Of a DNA stretch of 64,000 bases, positions 52,943-60,988 are shown one piece after another. The stretch's first letter is position 1. Each line of letters begins with the position of its first letter. The notes under the pieces are model-generated. The model had not been told where the DNA came from, did no database searches, and saw only the letters and a program-made list of their open reading frames with translations. The position numbers and the translations under genes were made by a program. Source of the DNA: Chloroflexi bacterium OLB14 (GTDB lineage: Bacteria; Chloroflexota; Anaerolineae; Anaerolineales; Villigracilaceae); the NCBI GenBank assembly GCA_001567105.1, contig LMZR01000014.1, positions 147,292 through 211,291 of the forward strand. Reading direction: 5' to 3'.

Positions 52943-53806
52943 ATGCTAAAACTTCTTGCTCGTAATCGTCACACTGTACAACGTCTCGGCTTCACGCTAT
53001 TAACTTTAGTAGCAGTTGTCACCGTCATGCCTATTGTTGGCACAGTAATTTTTATTTTATTCAAAGGTGGCTCAGCCATCACACCTGAATTTTTAACGGG
53101 CTTTCCACGCGAAGGGATGCGCGAAGGTGGAATTCTGCCAGCCATTATCGGCACACTTTATTTAACTATTGGCACTGCTATTTTTTCTGTGCCACTTGGA
53201 ATCGCCGCCGCAATTTATTTAGCAGAATACGCTAGTGATAATCGCCTGACTCGTTTGATTCGAATCGCAATTATTAATCTAGCAGGGATTCCATCTGTTG
53301 TGTATGGATTATTCGGGCTAGGATTATTTGTACTGTTCTTACAATTTGGTACTTCCATCCTCGCCGCCTCATTGACTCTCTCCATCATGACTCTGCCCGT
53401 CATCATCAGCACTGCTGAGGAATCTTTACGCTCTGTTCCACAATCATTTCGGACTGTCAGCATTTCACTTGGCGCAACCAAATGGCAGACGATAAGAAAA
53501 ATTATTTTGAAAGAAGCCTTACCAGGCATTTTGACTGGAGTCATTCTCGGTTTAGAACGTGCCGCTGGTGAAACTGCTCCGATTCTTTTTACAGGCGCGG
53601 CATTCTTTTTACCTCAACTACCCAACTCCCCATTTGATGCGACTATGGCAGTGCCTTATCATTTGTTTGTAATATCAACACAAGTACCTGAAATGCCGAT
53701 TCAAATTCAATATGGTACAGCCTTAGTATTATTAGTATTTGTATTGACTATGAATGTAATTGCTACGGTCATTCGTTCAAGAGCCAGAGCGAAGAGGCAA
53801 TGGTGA
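52943..53806 (+). CDS. pstA2: Second phosphate permease PstA
   Basis: 287 residues, normal PstA length without the insert of the first copy. The loop is EESLRSVPQSFRTVSISLGATKWQTIRKIILKEALP. It begins one base after the AAA+ stop, so it may now depend on translation of that gene. Confidence 0.92.
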   Translation: MLKLLARNRHTVQRLGFTLLTLVAVVTVMPIVGTVIFILFKGGSAITPEFLTGFPREGMREGGILPAIIGTLYLTIGTAIFSVPLGIAAAIYLAEYASDNRLTRLIRIAIINLAGIPSVVYGLFGLGLFVLFLQFGTSILAASLTLSIMTLPVIISTAEESLRSVPQSFRTVSISLGATKWQTIRKIILKEALPGILTGVILGLERAAGETAPILFTGAAFFLPQLPNSPFDATMAVPYHLFVISTQVPEMPIQIQYGTALVLLVFVLTMNVIATVIRSRARAKRQW

Positions 53807-53812
53807 GTGATT

Positions 53813-53938
53813 CGGTGGTCGAGTAGTTTTTCGCGTTTGTCGAAAAACGTATCGAGACCACATTTGCAAAATAATTTTTATAATCAAAATAGTGGTCTCG
53901 GTATGATGCTCGTTATCACTCGCATCTACTCGACCAGC
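53813..53938. repeat. Family A long repeat between pstA2 and pstB3
   Basis: Ends GGTGGTCGAGTAG and CTACTCGACCA with inner CGTATCGAGACCAC / GTGGTCTCGGTATG arms around an AT-rich core. Confidence 0.8.
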
Positions 53939-53948
53939 GAGTCTATAC

Positions 53949-54704
53949 ATGAACAAAATCTCAATTCAAAATCTCTCTCTTCAATATTCCGATGGCACTG
54001 AGTCGCTCAGAAACGTCAGCATGGACATACGCCAAAATGCAGTCACCGTGCTGTTCGGTCCAGCAGGAGGCGGTAAATCAACATTATTGAGATGTCTCAA
54101 TCGCTTGAACGACTTGACGGAAGTTAAATCTAGTTCGGGTCAAGTCTTAATTGATGGAAAAAATATCCTCGACCCCAAATTAGATGTGGTGGCATTACGG
54201 CGCAGAGTTGGCATGGTGTTTGCGCGACCAGTTCCATTGCCATTGAGCATTCGCGATAATGTAACGTATGGCTTGGAAATGGCTGGCGAAAAAAATCGCA
54301 TCAAGTTAGATGAAGCCGTTGAACGAAGTTTGAAACTCGCCGCCATTTGGGATGAAGTGAAAGATAGACTCGATGACCCTGCGATTGCATTATCAGGTGG
54401 GCAACAACAACGAGTTTGTTTGGCGCGTGTGTTGGCATTGCAACCTGAAATTATTTTGTTAGATGAACCAACCTCAGGGCTTGATCCAATTTCAACAGGC
54501 AAAGTTGAAGCCGCTTTACAAGAATTGAAAAAAAGTTATACGATTATCCTCGCACCACATTCAATTCAACAAGCTGCCCGCACTGCTGATTATGCCGCTT
54601 TCTTTCTACAAGGTGATTTGATTGAATACGATGAAGGCAAAAAAATATTTACATCCCCCAAAGAAAAACGAACTGAAGATTATATTATGGGAAGGTTTGG
54701 ATAA
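53949..54704 (+). CDS. pstB3: Third PstB-type ATPase, atypical Q-loop
   Basis: 251 residues. Walker A GPAGGGKST, signature LSGGQQQRV and Walker B ILLDEPTSGLDP are intact. The Q-loop reads MVFARPVPLP where PstB normally has [10 protein letters not shown], so the conserved Gln is Ala. The switch His is kept in APHSIQQAA. It ends the second pst set. Confidence 0.9.
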   Translation: MNKISIQNLSLQYSDGTESLRNVSMDIRQNAVTVLFGPAGGGKSTLLRCLNRLNDLTEVKSSSGQVLIDGKNILDPKLDVVALRRRVGMVFARPVPLPLSIRDNVTYGLEMAGEKNRIKLDEAVERSLKLAAIWDEVKDRLDDPAIALSGGQQQRVCLARVLALQPEIILLDEPTSGLDPISTGKVEAALQELKKSYTIILAPHSIQQAARTADYAAFFLQGDLIEYDEGKKIFTSPKEKRTEDYIMGRFG

Positions 54705-54812
54705 ATTCTATAATAGTCACAGGAGAGTGGCTAATAAAGAAGGTAATCTAAAAGATTTAACCACAGAGACCACGAAGATCACAGAGAACGTTATTTATAT
54801 TATTACCAATGT

Positions 54813-54818
54813 TATAAT
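54813..54818 (+). promoter_or_regulatory. -10 box of the PIN gene, leaderless arrangement
   Basis: TATAAT ends 8 nt before ATG 54827, without a Shine-Dalgarno sequence. The preceding 54705-54812 holds only CACAGAGA-type repeats. Confidence 0.4.
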
Positions 54819-54826
54819 TATAGAAG

Positions 54827-55273
54827 ATGATAAAAGTTTATCTTGATAACTGTGTGCTAAACCGCCCCTTTGATGATCAAAGCCAAGAAAGAGTTCGGCT
54901 TGAAACGGAATCAATTATTTTGTTGCTTTCTCGAATTGAACGCGGAGAGTTAACTTGGATTGGTAGTGAAGCATTAGAAATTGAGATTGACCAAACACCA
55001 AATATAGAGCAACAATCTCGCTTAAGACGACTGACTGATTTTATTAATTTAATCGTTGCAATTGAAGAAAAAACATTAAAACGAGCAGGTGTGTTGCAAA
55101 AATTAGGTTTTGTTGGTTTTGATGCAGTTCATTTGGCTTGCGCTGAAATTGGTAAAGTTGATATATTTTTAACCACTGATGACCGTTTGTTAAAAACTGC
55201 AAAACGCCTAACAAAGAAAATACATGTTAAAGTAGAAAACCCTTTAGATTGGATGAAGGAGAATATTAAATGA
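54827..55273 (+). CDS. PIN-domain protein, probable toxin
   Basis: 148 residues. MIKVYLDNCVLNRPFDD carries the first acidic residue; GFDAVHLACAEIGKVDIFLTTDDRLLK carries the others, the usual PIN metal-site pattern for an RNase. It overlaps the next small gene by 4 bases (ATGA), as toxin-antitoxin pairs do, though here the presumed toxin is first. Confidence 0.8.
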   Translation: MIKVYLDNCVLNRPFDDQSQERVRLETESIILLLSRIERGELTWIGSEALEIEIDQTPNIEQQSRLRRLTDFINLIVAIEEKTLKRAGVLQKLGFVGFDAVHLACAEIGKVDIFLTTDDRLLKTAKRLTKKIHVKVENPLDWMKENIK

Positions 55274-55497
55274 ATACACAAATGATGACACCTCAGCAAA
55301 TCCGTGTTGCTGGTTTAGAAGCCCTCACTCGTGAACTTGGTTTAGTGGGCATGATTCGTTTTATGCAACAATTTGAAATGGGGCAAGGTGATTATTCTAA
55401 AGACCGCCATCAGTGGTTGGATAAATTCACAGTAGATGATATCGCTAAAATGGTACAAAAGAAAAAAACATTACAGAAAACAGGTAAAAAGAAATAA
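55270..55497 (+). CDS. Small partner protein of the PIN gene, possible antitoxin
   Basis: 75 residues, basic at the C-terminus (KKKTLQKTGKKK), with the stretch IRVAGLEALTRELGLVGMIRFMQQFEMGQGDYSKDR. I know this pattern as a small conserved protein next to PIN genes. No classic DNA-binding fold is evident, so antitoxin is an inference from the overlap. A terminator follows. Confidence 0.65.
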   Translation: MNTQMMTPQQIRVAGLEALTRELGLVGMIRFMQQFEMGQGDYSKDRHQWLDKFTVDDIAKMVQKKKTLQKTGKKK

Positions 55498-55537
55498 AAA
55501 AATCAGGCGCATTACGGGATGCGTCTGATTTTTTTAT
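55496..55537. terminator. Bidirectional terminator
   Basis: AATCAGGCGCAT pairs with ATGCGTCTGATT, flanked by A-run and T-run. It ends the PIN pair (plus) and the long minus-strand operon. Confidence 0.88.
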
Positions 55538-55603
55538 TAATTAACTTAATGCTTAGGTTCTAGTTAGTTTAACCACAGAGCGCAAAGTAGCCATCGCTTT
55601 TTA

Positions 55604-56461
55604 TTAATCCCAAGCCTCTTTTGAAACTTCAAAACATTTATTTGCATCATCAATAAATGTTTGATAAAAGGTTTCAACGTTTAACTCTGAAAATTGTTCT
55701 AGGGGTTTTAGGATAGAAAAATCAAAATCCAACTCAGTGCTTGGCGACCATAAATACATATTGCCTGCTTGATGCTCTTCATCCAAACATATATTGAGAG
55801 GATTTGTTAAATTGGAACCATAAAAGAAGTAACTAGTTAGAATATTTACGTCTTCATACAAGATATAAATTTGTGCATAATTAGTTTCTTGAAAAACAGA
55901 ATATTCACTATTACTAATAAAGATTTGATCTGGTTGCCCATATTCTTCTAAAATTTTATGGGGCGGGTAAAAATATTCTACTAACTCTGCTCCAATCTTA
56001 ATTGCACTTACTACATTATTTTGAACTACAAAAAACACCGCCGTAGTTGTATCAGAGCCTGAATCTGGAATAGCAACAAACCACATGTAAGAGTCAGAAA
56101 CCTCTGATTTTGTGATTTCATTATTCACTTTATCAACACTATATACATACACGCTGAACTGTTCAATAAATTGTTTAGTTTCAATCCAAGTTGAAAAGCC
56201 TGGGATAATTCCCCACCAACAGGGTTTGTCACATTCAAATTCTGAATTATAAAGTTTATCGTATGTTTCAAGAGCTGATAGCGTTGAGAAGGGTGAAAGA
56301 TATATAGTTGGCGTAGGCTTAATGAGCCTTGGAGTTGAAGATGGACTTATTTTTGTAACAGTAGGTATAACAACATTTTCAGTTAAAGTCACTTTTTCTT
56401 GTACACATCCAACGAAAAGAAATATTGATAAAGTAAAAAGAATAAGTTTTTTATTCACCAA
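55604..56461 (-). CDS. Hypothetical lipoprotein
   Basis: 285 residues. Lipoprotein signal (IFLFVGCVQEK, Cys19), Pro/Thr/Ser linker, then a domain starting ECDKPCWWGIIPGFSTW with paired Cys, a pattern I associate with lipoproteins of Anaerolineae. Start is GTG 56461, overlapping the pncB stop (GTGA). Function unknown. Confidence 0.78.
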   Translation of the reverse strand: MVNKKLILFTLSIFLFVGCVQEKVTLTENVVIPTVTKISPSSTPRLIKPTPTIYLSPFSTLSALETYDKLYNSEFECDKPCWWGIIPGFSTWIETKQFIEQFSVYVYSVDKVNNEITKSEVSDSYMWFVAIPDSGSDTTTAVFFVVQNNVVSAIKIGAELVEYFYPPHKILEEYGQPDQIFISNSEYSVFQETNYAQIYILYEDVNILTSYFFYGSNLTNPLNICLDEEHQAGNMYLWSPSTELDFDFSILKPLEQFSELNVETFYQTFIDDANKCFEVSKEAWD

Positions 56462-57798
56462 ACTCGCTCTAAATTTTCATTCTGCCCAACTTTTCTACCC
56501 ACCTTCGCCATATCAACCCACTCGCCGTGAATTTTCACGCGCACTACATCGGCTGTGTAATCAGTTGAAGTGCTGTTACTGTTATTAAACAAATACGAAC
56601 CGACTGCATAAATATCCACTGGCACTTCCAGTTTTTCAAACTTGCGAATTTTTTCTGGATTGAATCCGCCAGACACAACGATTTTTACACTGCGACAAAA
56701 TTCTTTGCCCGCTTCCTTCCATGCTTCTGGTAGATTCCATGTTTCCCAAGCCTGATCAATCGCCTGACGGACATTGAATACCAATCTCGGATTCACGCCT
56801 AAATCTAATGTCACGTCGCCTAATGGCTGAACGGATACATCTCGCAAACTTCCGCTTGTATCTAAACGCACGCCATACAATTTATATTTTTCGGCTTCAT
56901 CTTTTTTACCAGCATCCATCAACTGACGATATTTTGCAAACAACGAATCTAAAACGCGTAATGTATCACGCACAGAATCATTATTGAAATCAACTAATGC
57001 AATGCGTGGAATGTGAGCAGGCAAAATGTGAGCAAACTGCATCATGGCTTCAGCTGTATCACCTAAGAAAGAAGCGATCGCGGCATGAGCCACTGTCCCG
57101 CCGCCTGCACCGCCCCACCAATCACCTTGTGCATCTGTTGATACAAACGGACCTAAATCACTTTCTTTATCTAGGTTGAATTTTTGCACGGCGATGTTAT
57201 AAGCATACCCATCCGCCGCTTGGACTTCATGCATATCAAACCTTGCAGGGAAAAATAAAACAGGTTTACCACGCGAAGCAAGCAATGTTTCATATACATT
57301 TGTAGCGACTCGACTTGAACGAGTCAAAATTCCCAAAGTAGGCGTTTCTATCAATGCAAAATCACGATAACGTCCGCGAACTTTAATCACAGGTTGAATT
57401 TTAGTTGGGTCGCCATCATATTTGACAGTTGTGCCATCATGCACTGCCCACACTTCGAGTTTATCGGCTGTATCAATAAATTTATCACCTTCAAAATAAC
57501 CTGTGCAATGACGAAGCATCTCTAAAGATTTATCTACGCCCACCACAGTAGTTTTCCCCATTCTGCGCGTGAACCATTGCATTTCAACTTCAATATCACC
57601 CACTGAAATTTGTTCGGCTGAAATTCCATTTGGCAAATTATGATATTGCCCCGCATAAAAATATTTTTCTTTAGATAACGCCGTCAACATGCGGTTGATG
57701 TTTTCAAAATATTTATCCGAATACCATCCCCGCCGCATACGATCAATATCGAGTTTGAAGGTTTCGTTGGTGAGTCTTTTATTGTCGAATATGCTCAT
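56455..57798 (-). CDS. pncB: Nicotinate phosphoribosyltransferase
   Basis: 447 residues. Makes nicotinate mononucleotide from nicotinate and PRPP. Typical features: TNETFKLDIDRMRRGWYSDKYFE near the N-terminus, ALIETPTLGILTRSSRVATN, VDFNNDSVRDTLRVLD, YGVRLDTSGSLRDV and VVSGGFNPEKIRKFEK. It lies downstream of a nicotinamidase-like gene, completing a nicotinamide-to-NaMN salvage path. Confidence 0.9.
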   Translation of the reverse strand: MSIFDNKRLTNETFKLDIDRMRRGWYSDKYFENINRMLTALSKEKYFYAGQYHNLPNGISAEQISVGDIEVEMQWFTRRMGKTTVVGVDKSLEMLRHCTGYFEGDKFIDTADKLEVWAVHDGTTVKYDGDPTKIQPVIKVRGRYRDFALIETPTLGILTRSSRVATNVYETLLASRGKPVLFFPARFDMHEVQAADGYAYNIAVQKFNLDKESDLGPFVSTDAQGDWWGGAGGGTVAHAAIASFLGDTAEAMMQFAHILPAHIPRIALVDFNNDSVRDTLRVLDSLFAKYRQLMDAGKKDEAEKYKLYGVRLDTSGSLRDVSVQPLGDVTLDLGVNPRLVFNVRQAIDQAWETWNLPEAWKEAGKEFCRSVKIVVSGGFNPEKIRKFEKLEVPVDIYAVGSYLFNNSNSTSTDYTADVVRVKIHGEWVDMAKVGRKVGQNENLERVW

Positions 57799-57799
57799 G

Positions 57800-57846
57800 G
57801 GTTCTCAATTGCGTAATTCGTAATTTACGTTTTACGAATTACGCAT
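57800..57846. repeat. Heptamer tract between pncA and pncB
   Basis: GTAATTCGTAATTTACG / TTACGAATTACGC units in both orientations can form a hairpin. Confidence 0.7.
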
Positions 57847-58853
57847 CACTCAATTCCATCTGTAGATTTGACTATCTTCATCCCCGCTTTTGCAAAACGA
57901 TTAAACGCTTCATTCGCCGCGTCAGTATGGTCAATGACATTTGGAACGACCACTGGCGTGGAGCAATCTTCTAGCAAATAAACTTTTTTTGCTAATTCTG
58001 AATCTATTGCTTGAATATCGTCTAACAAATCGGAGATTGTCCATGCTACGCAGTGACTTTTTGCCTGACCTGCAATATACAATCTATCTACTTCTTGTAG
58101 ATGTTGAATAAATTTTTGATTTCGTGTTCCAAGCGTTTCGCCCATGGGGCCTGTCAGCACTTCGGGACCGATGGCTGAATAATTTTCGGTAAAGGGTTTA
58201 TTGCCTTTGATTTCAAAATCCGCTTGGGAATTGCGTGCAATGGAATGAAAGAATATCGCTTCTTCTACTGCTGGGACGAGTGCATGACCCAAACCACCTA
58301 ACATGGCATGATAGGGCCAGATAGTCAACGCATATTTGCCTTTTTTCTCTAAAGCCTCAGCATAATGAATCATCATCTGTTGACCATAGTCAGGGGCGAT
58401 GTTGAATTGCTTGGCGAGGTTGGGATTAAATTTCCATTTGTTTGAAACTAAATCAGCGACATAAATGTTGCTGTACGGGGTGGGGTGATTCCTATTTTCA
58501 TCTACAAAAAAGTTGGGGTGAAAAATTTGGTGAGCATAATGTGTATCCATTGTGGCGGTGATATGAGTAATATCCCCAATATTTTTATAAATGAATTCAC
58601 ATAAGCGCATGTTATCTTCTACTGCGCCGTTGTCACTGCGTCCGCCAACAAACAATTCAAAGTTGGGGATACAAAATGTATTTTGCACGTCAATCAGCAA
58701 CAGCGAGATATTGGCTGACGAAGCAGAAGCAGGTTGAAGTCCGTTTTGAAGCGCGAAAGTTTTGGCGTCATCTGCGCGGGCGGCATAATCTACTTTCCAA
58801 ATTTCGCCTACGCGAGACGAATCAAAAAAAGTTGGGACGGGAAATTGATTCAT
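57846..58853 (-). CDS. pncA: Isochorismatase-fold nicotinamidase-like hydrolase
   Basis: 335 residues, longer than the usual 200. Catalytic Asp55 in LLLIDVQNTF, a metal-site-like TMDTHYAHQIFHP (103-112), and catalytic Cys268 in AGQAKSHCVAWT. The N-terminal 45 residues and an insertion (about 115-200) are extra. Position before pncB supports nicotinamide deamidation; another amidase substrate is possible. Confidence 0.82.
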   Translation of the reverse strand: MNQFPVPTFFDSSRVGEIWKVDYAARADDAKTFALQNGLQPASASSANISLLLIDVQNTFCIPNFELFVGGRSDNGAVEDNMRLCEFIYKNIGDITHITATMDTHYAHQIFHPNFFVDENRNHPTPYSNIYVADLVSNKWKFNPNLAKQFNIAPDYGQQMMIHYAEALEKKGKYALTIWPYHAMLGGLGHALVPAVEEAIFFHSIARNSQADFEIKGNKPFTENYSAIGPEVLTGPMGETLGTRNQKFIQHLQEVDRLYIAGQAKSHCVAWTISDLLDDIQAIDSELAKKVYLLEDCSTPVVVPNVIDHTDAANEAFNRFAKAGMKIVKSTDGIE

Positions 58854-58859
58854 GCGTTT

Positions 58860-60371
58860 TTATTTTTCTTTTGTTTTTCTTTTCTTCATCACTCTTCTAT
58901 ACGGTGGCATGTTGATATTCAACACTTGAGATTTTGTTTGATCTAACAATTTATTCCACAAGTTTGGATAACTTAAAGCAAATGCTTCGGCGTGCAACGT
59001 GGACGTTAACACAGTTGGAAGATGTGCGTTATAACGATAATTTAGCACGCTATACAATTTATCTTCTGCCCATGCAGAACTTGCACCACTTTCTTTTAAA
59101 TCATCAAGGATTAAAAGTGGCGTAGTGCGGATTTCATGAAAACGTCTGTCAAACGAAACATCCGAATTGGGGCGAAAAGTTTGGCGTAGATAATCAAGCA
59201 ATGAAGTCACTTCAACCAACAAAGCCTGCCCACCCAAACCCATGCGATAATTTCCAATCGCGGCGGCGAGATGCGTTTTACCAGAAAATGATTGACCTAA
59301 AAATACCAACCAACCTTCGGGCTTTTCAGCAAACTCAACGGCGGCGTTGTGAGCATCATGCAAAGTTTTGACATCATCTTTGGTGATTTTGATTCTAGTC
59401 ACTTCTTTATCTTTATATTTATTGCCAAATTTATCTTTTTTTTCAGTGGTAGTCGTTGTCACTGCTTCGGTGCCAACTTCATCATCACGCGGTTGAAAAG
59501 TTTTGAAGGTCATCACTTTCATTTCAGGTAACGACAACATCGAAATACCAGGGTTACTGGTTTCTTCGGGGCGACGATAATCTGGCGCACTAATTTTTAG
59601 ATAATTGACAAAGGCTTCATCTTGCAAACGTGAACGGATACGCCCTTCAATTTCATCGAGCATTAAATTAGTTGTAATCACTGTCGGTAATTTATTGATA
59701 TAACGATAATTGATAATTTGAAATAATTTTTCTTGCGCCCATGCCGTTGCGTTTTGTGTACCGAAATCATCCAATATCAACAAACCTGCATTACGAATTT
59801 CTTCAAAGCGTTGTTCAAATGTTGTTTCAGGGTCATCATACGCAAAACGCAATGAATCTAACAAATCAGGCACGGTGATAAATAAAGTGGCTACACCTTT
59901 ATTGACAGCATAATTTGCAATGGCAGCGGCTAAATGAGTCTTGCCACATCCATACCCACCTTCTAACAATAACCAACCTTCGGGTTGCTTTGCAAAATTT
60001 TCACTGGCATCAAACGCTTTATGCAAATTCTCGCGTTCTTGTGCGGTCATAAATTTTGCTTTGTCATTTCCATTTGGATTAAAATTTTCAAACGTCAAAT
60101 GACTCAAACGATTCAAATTGCTCATAGCAAACAAACGTGCGCGTGCAATTTCAGCCACATCTTTGGCACGGCACACACACGTTTCTAATTTACCAAAACG
60201 CTCATCACCCACTGGCACATCATAACGAATATAACCTGCACCAGCACAATGCGGGCAGTTTGGGTCGCCTAAAGTCTTCACTATATTAATCTCGCTTGAA
60301 GAATTCGGAGAACTCGCCTTCGGTATATCGTTTTGCATCTTGGATAGAGTCTTTTGAATCTCTTCTTTCAT
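58860..60371 (-). CDS. Tandem DnaC/IstB-type helicase loader (two AAA+ domains)
   Basis: 503 residues. A Cys cluster (CPHC at 39-42, CVC at 65-67) opens the protein. Domain 1 has Walker A GYGCGKTH (139-146), Walker B LILDDFG (198-204) and TTN sensor (233-235). Domain 2 repeats the layout: Walker A GQSFSGKTH (359-367), Walker B LILDDL (419-424). The shared phrase EGWLLLEGG/EGWLVFLGQ and NYRY shows internal duplication. E. coli DnaC is half this size. ATG 60371 overlaps the dnaD-like gene by 86 bases; GTG 60281, 2 bases after that gene's stop, is another possible start. It probably loads the adjacent DnaB. Confidence 0.87.
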   Translation of the reverse strand: MKEEIQKTLSKMQNDIPKASSPNSSSEINIVKTLGDPNCPHCAGAGYIRYDVPVGDERFGKLETCVCRAKDVAEIARARLFAMSNLNRLSHLTFENFNPNGNDKAKFMTAQERENLHKAFDASENFAKQPEGWLLLEGGYGCGKTHLAAAIANYAVNKGVATLFITVPDLLDSLRFAYDDPETTFEQRFEEIRNAGLLILDDFGTQNATAWAQEKLFQIINYRYINKLPTVITTNLMLDEIEGRIRSRLQDEAFVNYLKISAPDYRRPEETSNPGISMLSLPEMKVMTFKTFQPRDDEVGTEAVTTTTTEKKDKFGNKYKDKEVTRIKITKDDVKTLHDAHNAAVEFAEKPEGWLVFLGQSFSGKTHLAAAIGNYRMGLGGQALLVEVTSLLDYLRQTFRPNSDVSFDRRFHEIRTTPLLILDDLKESGASSAWAEDKLYSVLNYRYNAHLPTVLTSTLHAEAFALSYPNLWNKLLDQTKSQVLNINMPPYRRVMKKRKTKEK

Positions 60372-60933
60372 CTTTTCCGTTTTCCTTCCAACTATTCAAA
60401 ATTGCATTGATGTATTTCCAATTACGCACATTTCTACCAACTGCAATTTCAAACGCTTCTTCAAACCATACACTCGGATATTTTTTTTCCGCATCGCGCA
60501 ACATATCCGCAATCAACGGAGTCAACGCACCGATATTTTCTTCATACAACTTAAACACATTTGATTTATTCGGATTATAACTTTGTGTCGGCCTGATTTG
60601 ACCATTTGCAAACGCCTCAGCCGATAAACGTCCGCGTGGAGAATTGAGGAAATAAAAAACACCCGCTTCATGACTTGTTTTGAGCATGGTCTTTCTCTCC
60701 AAACTTTTATTTAACCCCAACTGAATCTGCTCAACGCTCAAACCCAAAGCCTCATCCTCAAAATCTGATTCGCTTAATCCACGAAAGTTACCTTCCAAAT
60801 GTTCAATCCGATAAATCGCATACAACGTGACTTTCAATTCCGCCACATCATCAATCTCATTGATTAAACGCAAAAAAGAATCAGGGATTTGGGTAAATGT
60901 TTCAGAGGAAGTAAAGCCGTTAAAAGAATTCAT
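60286..60933 (-). CDS. DnaD-like primosome protein
   Basis: 215 residues. The N-terminal part resembles a winged helix (ELKVTLYAIYRIEHLEG). The C-terminal part carries the DnaD signature (FKLYEENIGALTPLIADMLRDAEKKYPSVWFEEAFEIAVGRNVRNWKYINAILNSW). Lies between dnaB and the double dnaC-like gene, as expected for a DnaD/DnaI-type loading pathway. Confidence 0.87.
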   Translation of the reverse strand: MNSFNGFTSSETFTQIPDSFLRLINEIDDVAELKVTLYAIYRIEHLEGNFRGLSESDFEDEALGLSVEQIQLGLNKSLERKTMLKTSHEAGVFYFLNSPRGRLSAEAFANGQIRPTQSYNPNKSNVFKLYEENIGALTPLIADMLRDAEKKYPSVWFEEAFEIAVGRNVRNWKYINAILNSWKENGKDERRDSKDSIQDAKRYTEGEFSEFFKRD

Positions 60934-60988
60934 AATTACGCATCACGGATTACGCATTATTAATTCGTAATGCGTAATTCGTAAAAAC
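60928..60988. repeat. Heptamer inverted tract between dnaB and the dnaD-like gene
   Basis: TACGCATCACGGATTACGC and GCGTAATGCGTAATTCG-type halves flank TTATTAA and can pair. Confidence 0.7.

Noticed and set aside
54622..54846. Small ORF overlapping the end of pstB3
   Set aside because: Out-of-frame shadow of pstB3 running into CACAGAG-type repeats; no own start signal.
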